DNA from: Antitrichia curtipendula
Lineage: Eukaryota; Streptophyta; Bryopsida; Hypnales; Leucodontaceae
Length of the DNA: 64,000 nt
Reading direction: 5' to 3'
NCBI GenBank assembly: GCA_951230915.1
Contig: OX579634.1
Location: 19,742,725-19,806,724, forward strand
Part shown: positions 1-11,200 of the stretch, piece by piece
Layout: each line of letters opens with the position of its first letter
Position numbering within the stretch: position 1 is the first letter of the stretch
Program-made: the position numbers and the translations under genes
The notes under the pieces: generated by a model
Database searches by the model: none
The model's input: the letters and a program-made list of their open reading frames with translations, nothing else
Told to the model about the DNA's origin: nothing

Positions 1-2400
1 ATTCAACCATCTTTGGTTGATTAAATGATAACTTTAAATGATGTCAAACTCTTGGGCTTAAAGCCTCAGAATTGAAACAATGAAGCATGATGAACTGGCA
101 CTGTAAATAATGCAGAAACTTTGGAGCTATGAGTAAGCTAAAGGTTGAACGGGAGAAGCTTCAAATTCAAAGGGATATATCTAGAGCAGGTCCATTGCAG
201 GAATGAGCCTTAAATTCCAAGAAAAAACTCAAAGAAGATTGAACTGTAAGTATGCGTGGAAGAAATTTTAAGAACTTTCACCGTGTAGATTGCAAGATAT
301 TTGCATCTGAAGTGAAGAAAATAGATCTTTGAGCACATTCTGTGACTAGATGATTTGAATTTGAATCTTCTAAACTTGAAATTTTTGCTCTACAAATTTC
401 TAATTAAAAAAAAAATTGTATCAAGAATGGAATTAAAATTTTAGGAAAAAAAATGTGCAAAAACAAATACATGGTTTTCATTCTTTCAAAAATTATTAAG
501 TAGATATAAGATTAAGAGAAAAACTAAGGTCTTGGAGTTTGATCAGTAAAAGTGAGCACTAAAGATGAAAGTTATACGGTACTCGTCAATTATGAGGGGG
601 AGAATTGGAATCTCAAGGAGAGATCAATACACAAATTACATAAAAGCATTGTAGGAGCCATCTGGTGGAAAGTACAAGTGGGTACAAAAAACAAGCAGCT
701 ATATTCTTGTGGGAAGACATATCTATAAGAACAAAAAGTTGATTTGTGCAGGAGAATCATGTACTCCTTGTTAGTTTATGGAGAGATTATGGAGAAGAGA
801 ATTGGTATCCCAATGACAACAAAACCTCATTTGTTGGGTACATTGCGATGTAGTTAAAGGAAATGAACAATGAATGATTGTGGAATGAAATAGATGCACA
901 GTGAATTAGAGTGTATGTCATTAAGACTTAGAAAAACAATATATTTAATAGAAGACCATTGTGATAGTGGACTTCAATTTGATTTAATATAATATATGAA
1001 ACTTTAGAGTAATTTGTACTTGCGAAGAGAAATTTGAAGATTCGTCTATAATGTTGAATTTTGTATTGAAAAGCGTTATTTCAATTGTAAAGTTGTGAAT
1101 TGGAAATAAATGCTTTGTATTTTGCATCATAAATCAATTTTTTTTTTGCACAAACACTACCTTTGGACAAAGAGGAATTGATTTTTCATTGAATAATTTT
1201 CTAATAACCAAAAAAAATAAAAATGAGCAAATGTCCCTCCCCCCCCCCCTCCTTGTTGGTGATGAGGTGAACTTTGCTTGCACGGTGAAGAAGTGCAATT
1301 TTATATGGCCAAGTACAAAAAACAATGAATTATGTGTTATATACAGGTGAATTGAAATAATCTTAACTATTCTTTTCTACAACGCATTCTACACATGTAC
1401 TAACATGAAAAGAAAAAAATGAGATGTAAAGAAGCTATTTGGATCCATGCTAGTGGTTTAGGCCTTTAATGAATGGGTTGACATTTATAAAAAAAAATTC
1501 AAATGATGTACTCTCATCCATCCTACATTCATGCGAATATATAATTTATAAGGAACAAAGTTCGTCTTAAAACAATGATATCTCATGATAATAGTTTCCA
1601 ACATTCTATATGAATACATATAGTGAGCCTCTTGAACTATACATAGCTTGAGATTGTTTCATATTATAGAAAACTAGATGTACTAAGAATCCCTCCGTAG
1701 AACTTCTAAAAATGAATTATTCAATATAATAGTTATTATTACTATATCATTTGTTTCAAATACACATTTATCCATAGATCTTTTCAAATTCGTGTATATA
1801 CACAGATAGAATGAAATGACGATATTCTATGGAGAAGTATATTGAATTGCAATGAATGAACAGTAGTGGATGTCTATTGAAGTACCAGCTAATGCGCTTT
1901 GAAATTTTCATCATAGAAGAGCAAGGTATCAAATTATTTCTTTTTGAACTAGTTTATAAAACTAGTCTCTGTTTGCATACTGGAGTGCCTATGTTTCCAC
2001 TGTATACTCAATTTTTTTTAATAATTTGGAGATTTGGACATACATTCTACTTGGATAATTACAATGAATCCAGAACTTTACTAATGCATACACGAAAGAG
2101 TGAATGGGATATTTAATTAAATTGATTTTCAAAGTAGGTATCCAGGAATAAATTCTCCTTCCTTCTACATAACATATTGTAAGGAACTTTTGAATATTAT
2201 TTGAAAAAAATAAAGAAATCAAGGTCTTTGAGGGCAAAAAGGTCTATTGAATGCTTAGAGAGTGTCATTAAAGTAACTACATATATCAAGCGCTTTCAAA
2301 ATGTACATATATTTATCCTGATGGTGGAATCATGCAAATGAGAATGAAGAATACAAATTGTACCATATCTACAAATTTTTCCTAGCTTTTTAAAAATCGG
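1..2400. other. AT-rich intergenic DNA, no gene seen
   Basis: No open frame here looks like protein; the longest are short and of biased AT-rich composition. Around 268-320 there is a phrase (gtgtagattgcaagatattt) that recurs with variation near 18225, 21445, 23340, 57455, 59535 and 62440, so the stretch includes part of a dispersed repeat family. A run of C lies near 1240. Confidence 0.6.
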
Positions 2401-3086
2401 GATGAAATAGAAATGATTGGAAGAATACAAGGTGTTGCATAGACATGGGTAGTTGGAATGACTTTGTGCAGTGCATTGTTTCTTTTGTTGGTGGTGTACT
2501 CGGACCTCTTTTGCATTGCATTCATGTTGGAGGGTCTACGATGGTGACCACTTGTAGTCTAACTACACCCTGCCGCACTTCTATCAATACGCTCTCTAAT
2601 ATCCCCGCTAGCACTAGGTGCCAGCCGACCATACAATTGTATTTTTTTATCACCTAAAGGGTGAAGCTAGACTTATGGTTGGGCTTGAAAAAATGCACAC
2701 ATGGCGTCTCATTAATAGAAACATTGGATGTAACAATGGCAGGTGAATTGTGTACATTGCACGGTGTTGTATAGTATATAATAATCTTTGTCCAAAAAAG
2801 TTGTGGATTAATTGAACAGATTGTCTAAGAGTCTATCATCATGTCTAAATCCACTATTGTTTATTTGTACTTCCATTCATATCTATTCAACCACTGTACT
2901 CTTCATCTTTCACAAATATGTTGTCTCTCACTTTCCATCGTTTTCTTCCTCCCCCCAATCACCTTGCTTGATTCTGTTTGGGAATTTGTTGTGAACAAGC
3001 CTTCATTTTTGCTGTTCAACTTTCCATCATTTTCCAAACAAATTTGTCTTTGTTGTATATTTTTGGACTAATCCTCAAAGGTCGCG

Positions 3087-5160
3087 ATGGAAGAGATAGG
3101 GAGGATTAGATACTCCATACAGTGGAAGGAATGCAACATCGATCAAAAGTCGTGGGGAGCAGTTCCTGGTGAAGGTCCAATTGCTACAATTCCAGGCTTT
3201 GCCATTGTCTGGGCCGATGCAAGTGCTAATGTTAATGGAGTGGTTGTGATCACTAGCTTGCAACCACTTCAATAGACTATATCAAGTCCATTGAACTGGT
3301 CTACTGAGGAAGAGTGGGTGGGGTCAAATGTGATTTGAAATTAAAAAATTATCTTTTGGTTTGCATGAGTTTTGACATCAAGGGGGCCACATCGATTGCG
3401 GACGTGAAGAACTTTGAATTGCCTCTGACCAACACCTATCTCACGAGTTGTTCCAAAGGTTATGCTTAGTCGCGTCGCGTAAGTCCATGTTCTTCTTCCT
3501 CCATAACATTTTCATTTTTTACAAAAAAAAATTTGTGATATTTTTTTCTTTTGCATTTTACAACCCTTGCGGTTGGTCTCACCTTTGAGTGAAAGTAGTC
3601 CTCCATCCAACCAATATATACTATGCATGCACTTTATAGATTGCAATAAGCGACATCCGAAGCAAACTGGTGCGTCGGCACTTCAAGGTCATTTTCAGGA
3701 GTGTCTTCGACCAACGCAACCTCAACAAAGTCAAGACCAATTGGTTTTTGTTGGTACTTGTTGCATGCAGTGGTGCAAAGGTGAATTGGGGGGAGATCAT
3801 GTTCCATCACATCTCCATGGAGCTCCAATTTCTACTCAATAAATTGGGTGCCCAAGAGACTACCATCATACCTCTATTCAACTTTCTTGGCGTTTTCATC
3901 ACGTGTGCACTAGAATTTTGAAGGGCCCAAGTGTAGCCAACTGCCTATTTGAATGTGACACTGTTGCAAATCCGAGCTCCCACACCTCCTTCCAGTATTG
4001 TTGGATCTATGTTGCATGCGATGTTTTCTCCTCCAAAGTCCCCCACAGAACGTGGGGGTTCAATTATGCATGCAATAGCCTCAACTTCAGAACAACCGAT
4101 TGTCAAGAAAGCAAAGGCGGTCCATCAGGGCACGAGGGCAATAGTGGCGGAGGCTCACCCGCCAACAATCACTATAGGCGCAAGTCTTTCAGCACCTCTT
4201 GGCCCAGATTTTGAGTCAACCAAATCCTCCGATCCAAACAACAAATCCGATGTCTCGGCCTCCAATATGCATTCTACCGAACGCCGAGAAGTCAATGCAA
4301 AGCACAAGCGCGCATTTGAAGATGACACGGAAGCATTGGAAATAATGAAGCGCTTGTTCTGCAACTTGTAGCATTACGTGGAAGAAGCCTTTGTCTTGGC
4401 TACACAAGAGATGGATTTAGTGCAACGCAATAATTTAATTGCGCGTTGTTGACTGATCAAAGAGAAAAAAAGCAAGACAAGACTCCAGCTACTTTGAGCT
4501 AAGGTACGAGACGTTGGTCGAAAAAATGGAAGGAGCTGGGGCGAACACACCTTCGACAGGGAACGCACAAGACAACAAGGATTGCAACAACATCTGAGAC
4601 ATCCTTATGGATGTGGCAACAACACTCGGAAAAGAATGTACTGTCGCGGAGGAACATCAGGGAAAAGTGGACGGCAATATTGTAGCCATGCAAGAGGAGG
4701 AGGAAGCATTGCACTTGCGATTGGCCAATGTGGATGCACATCTATACGAAATCACCACTGCCAAGGAGCAATTGCAACGGGAACTATCCAAGCTACGGGC
4801 AGAATTGGAGGTCGAGTGGGCTGGTCGAGTCACCACCGACGCGGTTGTGGTCTTGTGGATGCACTTTTGAGTATGGTCCACAACATGTCCGCGGAACACT
4901 TTTTTTTTCTAGGTAGCCCACTAGGACGATCAGGTGTTGTGATTCATGATCCAACTACAATTTTTGCCATCAATCCCAGAACCCATGAATCGAAGCCAAG
5001 CCTTGTTGCGGCAAGATTGGAAGTGGCTGCGGGCGACACTTTAGTAGTAGCCTCCATTGTTGTTGCCCCTACGAAGGCTCCAGCAGCGGAAGAGTCAATC
5101 CCAACTCCCACGATGGCAAAGTCGGAAGCCGATGCACTTGCAAAAGTAGCATCCATTGCG
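3087..5160 (+). pseudogene. Decayed ORF of unknown function, 5' part (interrupted by a transposon)
   Basis: This stretch has higher GC and protein-like composition than its surroundings but is broken by stops and frame changes. In one frame, 3670-4450 reads through with a few stops (near 3921, 4371 and 4447) and contains a segment rich in Ser, Thr and Pro. From about 4475 the reading moves to another frame, has a stop near 4597, and continues to about 4869 with a Glu/Leu-rich segment that looks like a coiled coil (about 4690-4815). A third frame is open from about 4870 to 5160 and is Ala/Val/Thr-rich. The open frame then runs into the inverted repeat of the element at 5171; a frame that could continue it starts at 10792. 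I do not recognise the family; an old transposon-encoded ORF is possible. Function is not assigned. Confidence 0.45.
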
Positions 5161-5170
5161 GGTATCCATT
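5161..5170. repeat. Left copy of 10-bp target duplication GGTATCCATT
   Basis: GGTATCCATT is repeated exactly at 10782-10791. The two copies lie just outside the aligned inverted repeats of the large element. Joining the flanks at this site gives a continuous open reading frame (Gly-Ile-His at the joint), which supports it as the pre-insertion site. A duplication of 9-10 bp is typical of Mutator-like elements. Confidence 0.65.
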
Positions 5171-5186
5171 CAACGGTGCTAGTATG

Positions 5187-5380
5187 TGAGCGGCGAGCGG
5201 CGAGCGTAGAATGGTGAGTGGGGAGCGTAGATCTTGGATGGAATATTCAGAAGTCGGATGAAAGTTAATGAAATTTTGGATGAAATTGGAAAAAAATCAT
5301 ATGAAAATGAATGCAAATTTGTTTCAAATTGGATGAAAAAATTGGATGAAGGTATATAATGGATGGAAGTGGATGATGTA
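5187..5380 (+). repeat. Left terminal and subterminal repeats of the 5.6 kb element
   Basis: Short GC-rich repeats (GTGAGCGG, then GCGAGCG units) give way to a degenerate array of GGATGAA/GGATGGA units separated by A/T runs. The same arrangement appears in inverse orientation at the other end. Confidence 0.65.
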
Positions 5381-5404
5381 GGAGGTAGTGCCCTTGAAAC
5401 CCCC

Positions 5405-5462
5405 TCATCATGCACAAATGCCCGTTTGGCACCTCAATATCTTGGGCATTTGTGCATGATGA
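5405..5462. repeat. Perfect 19-bp hairpin plus a partial direct copy
   Basis: Arms at 5405-5423 and 5444-5462 are exactly complementary (right arm gggcatttgtgcatgatga), with a 20-base loop. The right arm and the next ~30 bases recur in diverged form at about 5567-5613, so the segment was also duplicated in direct orientation. It lies just inside the left subterminal repeats of the element. Confidence 0.75.
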
Positions 5463-5954
5463 CGGCACCATAGAGGGCGATTTTGGGGCCAAGACAAATA
5501 TCCCCATAACAGAGTTCTGAAACATTCATGTTTTTCTATTTGACATCGTCTTTTACTAGATAGGCGTTTGTGCATGATGAGGGCATCCTAGAGGGCCATC
5601 TCAGGGCCAAAATGATTATTGTCTTCAACAACTTATGCAACACGGGTGTTCTTTAATACGATGACGTCTGTGCTTGAAGTTGAATTGTAAATGTATTGTA
5701 TATTACTATAGTTTCGTCTCACTCCTCTGGATTTTTGTATGCAGTTGTAATAGCAATATCTTGTAGTGTGTATGTTCTACGTAACTAATAGTGTTAATGT
5801 ATCTCCATGATTTCAGGACCTTATTTCATCGCAAAAAGCCGAAATGCCGTCATGCAACCTCGCCGAGACCGTCCATAACAATTAGCTTCAACAATCCGGC
5901 AACCGTGGGATCGACTTATATATAGCCACTACAGACGATTACGTTAGAGCGTTC

Positions 5955-7298
5955 ATGCAAATGGTAAAATATTATCAGATCCTCAAGGGAAACCAAGCGG
6001 GAACCGGTCCAGGAAAGGAAGAGCTATTATTACGAGTAGCTCAACGTTCGGCAGAGAGAACTGGAAATCCGAATGCGCTCACACAAGCGATTTTAAACAT
6101 TCTAGGCGTTGAAGAGTTCATCATGAGAGAGCCCCATCTTGAGGGTGAAGACGTATTTGGATCACAAAAGAGGAAAACTGATATGCCAGTTGGTTGCGAG
6201 TTTGATTCACATAGGCTTGACAAAGTCAAATTCTCACCCTCCCCCCTCCTCCCCCGTGTTCAAACAAGACTCTTGAGAGCCAGGACAATTGCCAATGAAC
6301 TGAACCCGATTGTTGAAGAGGTTTCTCCAAATACAGATGTTCACATTCACAATGTAATGTCTTTGGAGCAAACTTTTGGACAAACTAGTACTCAAGAGGG
6401 GGTTCATGTGTCCACAATTCATGAGAGCATGTGCGATGTGACGCAACCCCATATCGCCAGATTGACAAAAATATCAGCAAAATTTTGTTTCGCACTTCAA
6501 GCAATTACGAAGAAAAAGTGTTTGGCCCAAATCATCGAGAACAATGTTGCGACAGCAGCGCCAACATATACAGGTATGATGGTGAATTACAGGAAGAATA
6601 AGAATGAACTTATGCAGTTTTCTTTTGCAACGACAACATTGAGCGGTGCGTGAAGGGAACAAGGTATAAGTGGGTGTTATGAGTACCACCTGGGCCTGCC
6701 ATTTGGCCAGTCTTAATGGGGCACAAAACTCTTGAAGGCTGAGATTTTAGCCCTTGAATCGGTTGGCTTTATGCTTCCTCAGCGTCAAGAGATTTCACCC
6801 AGAAGACTATTTGGCGGAGTAACAGGAACGGAATTGGTGAGGGCCTATCCTATTCCACCTTCACCAGATGAGCATCCTATGACTCAAGCGGGTAAGGCTG
6901 TTAGACGGAATCCAAAAGCACCAACAACAAAGCACCAGAACAGCTGTGCTTCGGCCCTGACATTGAATGCACGCATTCAAAGAGTGACCATGGTTCCTCA
7001 TCCAGGATTCGGTTGCATTGTATCATTGACCTCTGGAGTTGAGCCTCGATTGAAGAACTATATGCTGACGATATCCTCTTTCCCGGAGTGCAGCTGCCCA
7101 AATTTCAAAGAGATGAAATTGAAGAGCTTCGATAAGCGTGGAAGGTGGGCAAATTGTAAACACCTTTACTATGTTTTTACCGTAATTTGTAACCTACAGT
7201 ACATGTCTGATGTTTTCATCCATGCAACCAATTTCAGTTTTAATGAGGTCAAGCAAGTCCTTCTTAGCGGGATACTGAATCACTTAGAATCTGATTAG
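5955..7298 (+). pseudogene. Broken SWIM zinc-finger ORF
   Basis: Frame 5955-6653 and frame 6732-7298 are the same phase, separated by two in-frame stops. In the gap a shifted frame is protein-like (it includes KGTRYKWV and GPAIWPVLMGHKTL), so the original ORF probably suffered one-base shifts near 6622 and 6735, plus a stop near 6680. The C-terminal part carries a SWIM signature: Cys codons at 7089 and 7095 (CSCPNF), then Cys-Lys-His at 7155-7163 (NCKHLYYVF). SWIM domains are predicted zinc-binding DNA or protein interaction modules and are common at the C-terminus of Mutator-family transposases. No catalytic DDE region is visible upstream, so this may be a truncated transposase or a captured host SWIM gene. 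It lies wholly inside the 5.6 kb element. Confidence 0.7.
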
Positions 7299-7759
7299 TA
7301 TTTTTTATTGCATAAGAGGACCACTCCTTATTTTGACAGGTGTGTATTGAAAGTGTAGTGAGATTACTCATTATTGAAAGTGTAGTGAGACTACAAGGGC
7401 CACTACTTGCATTATTTTATATCCTTCGGACCTTTTTGCCTAATTTTAGATTCAGTAAATGGGATCAGAAACTCCCGTGTTGTAAGAATGTGAGACTTCA
7501 AAAATTACTCTCGGGACCGAGAGAGTGCAATCTAAGCCTTCTACCAAGCACGCGCCTCAACTTCATTTAATTTATATCCGATTTTAGTTTTACTGATTGA
7601 AACACAAATTCCACATGTTGCAAGAGGGCGGCAGTCCAATAAGTGCTCTCGGGCTCGAGAGGGTGCACAGTAAACCTTCCCTCATGCACTATATTCAAAT
7701 CTTTATAATTTAAATCCCATTCTCTATTTCATCCATTTTGACTCAAAAGTCTAGTGAAT

Positions 7760-8120
7760 GTGGGACAGTTTCTCCCTCCCTAGGGTGGCGGAGATAGTCT
7801 CTCCCCGCCTTCGGTGGGGGAGATTGTCTCTCTCCACCCTGAGGTGGCGGGGACGGTCCCTCCCCGCCTTGGGGTAGCCAAGCCAGTCTCTCCCCGCCTT
7901 GGGGTGGCGGAGGTAGTCTCTCCCCGCCCTGAGGTGGCGGGGACGGTCTCTCAACGCCTTGGGATAGCGGGGATGGTCCCTCCCCACCTTGAGGTGTCGG
8001 GGGCAGTCTCTCCCCGCCTTGGGGTGGTGGGGGAAATCTCTCCCAGCCTTGGGGTGGAGGGGACAGTCTTCCCCCGCCTTGGGTGGTGGGGACGGTCCCT
8101 GTTGATGGCGGAGACGGTCT
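7760..8120. repeat. 30-bp GC-rich minisatellite
   Basis: About a dozen imperfect units built around tctctccccgccttggggtg followed by gcggggacgg-like sequence, period 30 bp. Because 30 is a multiple of three, frames stay open on both strands and would encode 10-residue repeats; these are treated as by-products of the repeat and not as genes. The array sits within the 5.6 kb transposon. Confidence 0.85.
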
Positions 8121-8428
8121 GTTTCTGCATTAGCATGGTAGTGTCTGTTTCTTTCTAGTTTGGGAAGTTGGAGACAGACCATTTGTTGTCTCCTAAAATC
8201 GCGCAAGCAAGCAATATAGAATTGAAATGCCCCTATTTGCGAGCAAACCTTTTGTCTTGTGAATGAAGCTGTTGCAATAACTGCAGCAACCTTACCTGGA
8301 ATCCACAAGCGGCGAGGAGCTATTCGTTTTGGTCTTCCTGGCTAACCGATTGAGAAACAACAATATTTACGCAAAGATGTGCAAAGAGCTCCCTTCTTTT
8401 ATTTTGAAAATGTAGCATAGAGTGGACT

Positions 8429-9070
8429 GGCCTTGGTCCGTCCCGTGACCGTCGGGCCGTCTAGGCGATGGGCGCTCGAACTGTCCGGGGGACGGATGGC
8501 CCGCCCCATCGCCAGTCTGACAGTCAATGGGGTGCCTAACTGTCCATGGGACAGATGGTCCATCTCGTGGTAGAGTGGGCCGACCTCGATCCATTCCATG
8601 GGCGTGTTCCCCGTCTAGGTATTGGACGCTCAGACTGTCTGCGCGGCGGATGCCCCAGCCCATCGCCAATCCAACGGTCCCTTGTCCAATGGGGAGCCTG
8701 ACTTTCCACGGGATGGATGGTTCGTCCCGTGGTTGGGTGGGACGGCCTCGGTCCTTCCCTTGGCCGTCCGCCTGTCTAGGCAGTGGAGATTTAGACTGTT
8801 TCCGGGTTGCTAAAACCGCCCCGTCGCCGGTCCGCCAATCTCCTATCCAGTGGACGGCCTAATCATCCATGGGGTGGACGGTCCATCCCGTGGTGGGTTG
8901 GATCGGCCTCGGGACGTCCCGTAGCCATCCATTGGGCTAGGCAGTGCGCGCTCCTACCGCTCACGGGGCGGATGGATCGATCCGACCAGCCAGTGGACGG
9001 TCGGACCGTCCTTTGTGGGGATGGACCATCATGTGGGCGACCCTAAGACCTCTTGCCATTCCGTGGCAGG
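8429..9070. repeat. Diverged tandem repeat, about 150-165 bp units, GC-rich
   Basis: Related segments start near 8429, 8580, 8743 and 8909; each has a ggcctcggtcc-like start, a gtctagg-like motif about 30 bases on, and later a gacggatgg-like motif. Four diverged units are visible. Open frames across it on both strands follow from the composition. It lies next to the 30-bp minisatellite inside the transposon. Confidence 0.6.
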
Positions 9071-9336
9071 TCCAATCGTCCGTAAGCGTCGAGAATTGAA
9101 AGGCATCTCTCTAACATTGAATATTCACTTCTTACATACCATGTTTCTCTAAACTCGGCATCAATCTCAATGATACAACCACAACCATCTTCTGAAAGTG
9201 GGAAAGAAGACTCCAAGAAGGCACCAATAATAATGGGATGGACCAATCGTCCTCCCTCATAAACTGCTGAAATAGGAGCCCCTATCTCTCCGAGCCACGT
9301 GACGCCCAATGATGGTTGTTTAGGAAGATCAGGCAA
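9043..9336 (-). other. Open frame inside transposon, possible captured gene fragment
   Basis: A 97-codon minus-strand frame of normal protein-like composition (it includes SEDGCGCIIEIDAEFRETW). It is preceded on the minus strand by a TTTAG that could act as a splice acceptor (near 9342). Its C-terminal end runs into the minisatellite region. I do not recognise the family. It could be an exon captured by the element, which is the reason to consider the element a Pack-MULE. Confidence 0.25.
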
Positions 9337-9760
9337 TCTAAATCAACCCTAACACCATGCCACGTGTCGGCATTGGGAAATGGCATCAACCCAAAAATCA
9401 AATTTCTGTGGTCTTCAAAATCCCCGGTCACGCAAGCGTGCAACTCTGGTTATGTTTGCGACTTTGCGCCATACAGTTTCTTCCGCCTTATCCCATCTCT
9501 CTATGAGGATAGCTTAAACTCAGTGTAGTTTGTCGGGCAAACTGTTGTAACGTTGTAGGGCGGTTCGATTTTCAATGCATGTAGGTAGTGGCCGTTTCCC
9601 TTTATTTTGCTTTTCATTCCTGTTAGCGTTTTAATTTGGTGTAGTGGAGTTAGCAATCTCCTAAATGGAAGTTCTATTGATATCATTATCCCAAAAGAAC
9701 ACCCTCTTTGTGACATTCATCGTGCATTTTCTTCAGCCAAATGACGTACTCCTTGCTTAA

Positions 9761-10209
9761 TCATCTTGAGTCCATTAGCTGCATTCTTCTATGATTGCAA
9801 TATAACTTTTGCGAGAGGTTGTTACAATAATGACACCGCAAGAATCCAAAGAGAATGCCCTCGCAAGGTTGAGATCGGTTGGACGGACAGTTTATGAACT
9901 CAACGGTGTTAAGGGATGAATGCGGCATTGGGCTCAGGAAATGCACGATGAATGTCATGGACATGGTGAACTTTTGGGAACATATGATAGGTCTTTTTAT
10001 GAGTGCGGCATCTCCCTCTATCTTTCCCAAAAATGTTTCTTGTGATGCTGAATAGTGCATGAGCTTGGATGATGCTCGGAAACGAACTGCATAGAGGCCG
10101 AATCAAGGATTGATACATTTCCTAGCACGGTCAACAGTGCTCTTCGACTGTCTCTCAGGAAGAGATGCACCATGGACTCCATACGTTCTAGGTACACAGT
10201 TGTTTTCAA
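9761..10209 (-). other. Overlapping minus-strand open frames inside transposon
   Basis: Three partly overlapping frames of 63-99 codons lie on the minus strand in a stretch with less AT bias than normal intergenic DNA here. No domain is recognised. They may be further captured or decayed coding sequence belonging with the frame at 9043-9336. The region between (9340-9760) shows no recognisable gene. Confidence 0.2.
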
Positions 10210-10379
10210 ATTTGGAAAACAATGCCATTAGGTTTGGGCTATGCTAGCAACGTAAGCAGAGGTGTATTTAATTTTTATATTCACCCATGTTTTTATCAAA
10301 TTTTTTAATGCATTTGTAATCCAATTTTTACTTCCACTTTCTTTCGTTTTTTCAATCTATTTCTATTTTTTTTTAGTAC

Positions 10380-10775
10380 AAACTCATCCAATTTTCCATT
10401 CCAATTCATCCAATTTTCTCATCCAATTTCATCCACCGTAAACCAAACTCATCTTTTTTTTCCATCCAACTTTGTCATCCAATTTTTTCATCCAAATTCA
10501 TCCATCCTTTTCATTCACTTTTTTCATTCACTTCTTTCATCCACTTTTTCATCCACTTTTTTCATCCAAATTCATCCACCCTTTTCATCCAAATTCATCT
10601 ATTTTTTCCATCCAAATTAATCCATTTTTTCATCCAAATTATTCCCCTTTTAAAAATACTTTCATTATAGTTTTCATCCTACTTCATCTATTTTTTTATT
10701 TTTTTGTTAAAAAAAGTTGCTCCCCGCTCGCAATTCCCTGCTCCCCGCTCCCCGCTCCCCGCTCACATGACAGCA
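10380..10775 (-). repeat. Right terminal and subterminal repeats of the 5.6 kb element
   Basis: A degenerate array of catccaa/ttcatcca units (10380-10690) ends in gctccccgctcc-type repeats and CCGCTCAC at about 10758-10765. Read on the minus strand this mirrors the left end (GTGAGCGG, GGGAGCG units, then GGATGAA units). Confidence 0.65.
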
Positions 10776-10781
10776 TTCCCC

Positions 10782-10791
10782 GGTATCCATT
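10782..10791. repeat. Right copy of 10-bp target duplication GGTATCCATT
   Basis: Exact repeat of 5161-5170, directly outside the right inverted repeat of the large element. Confidence 0.65.
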
Positions 10792-10967
10792 GGGCAAAGC
10801 AGTTTGTGGAGAAAGTTGCAAACGCAATTCAACTAGGAGATAACACCAAGAACGGAAGCTTCGATACCGCCATCCTCTACAACAAAGTTGTAGACCTCAC
10901 AAAAATCGCTATAATTTTTTGCACTGCAAACCCAAGATGTTGCTCCTCTCTCGACCACAAAATTTGA
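10782..10967 (+). pseudogene. Decayed ORF, continuation downstream of the transposon
   Basis: The frame beginning at the right target duplication is open to 10967 and of normal protein composition (GIHWAKQFVEKVANAIQLGD). In the reconstructed empty site it follows the frame that is open up to 5160. Further decayed sequence may extend to about 11240. Family not recognised. Confidence 0.4.
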
Positions 10968-11200
10968 AGCAATGGATGTGCACGATGCTTAAAAGGTGAA
11001 GATGTAATGATGCATAGTGACCTGGAAGGTTCATGGTGTCACTTTTTATTCATCCTATACCATTTTTGTTGACCTTACGGAGCGTATATGTGCGAATTCT
11101 TTAATAGTACATCTACAGAACAAATGTGGGCCATGGATTGCAAATATCTATAAATATCTAATAGTCCCCAAGGAGACCATCATTGTAGATGTAATTTTTT

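Larger units (their letters stand above)
5171..10781. mobile_element. 5.6 kb Mutator-like or Pack-MULE-like DNA transposon
   Basis: The ends are inverted repeats. Reading inward from the left, from about 5177, and inward from the right on the opposite strand, from about 10775, both show TGCT, then AT-GTGAGCGG followed by repeats of the type GCGAGCG or GGGAGCG. Inside each end is a subterminal array built on GGATGAA (left about 5235-5380; right about 10380-10690 as its complement). The flanks carry a perfect 10-bp duplication. Cargo in order: a hairpin at 5405-5462, a broken SWIM zinc-finger ORF, a 30-bp minisatellite, a minisatellite of about 160 bp, and open frames on the minus strand. No DDE transposase core was recognised, so the copy is probably non-autonomous. 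The Mutator-like assignment rests on duplication length, subterminal repeats and the SWIM domain, and is inference. Confidence 0.65.

Noticed and set aside
5161..5217. Continuation of the upstream open frame to 5217
   Set aside because: From 5171 the frame runs into the transposon inverted repeat; those codons come from the element, not from the host ORF.
7755..8120. CRISPR-like array
   Set aside because: The repeats are contiguous without unique spacers, and the DNA is from a plant nucleus.
7751..8308. Open frames on both strands with 10-residue repeats
   Set aside because: A 30-bp minisatellite keeps frames open in several phases; there is no domain, and coding would be equally likely on either strand.
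8367..9046. GC-rich overlapping frames of 60-110 codons on both strands
   Set aside because: They run through a diverged tandem repeat; composition explains the lack of stops.
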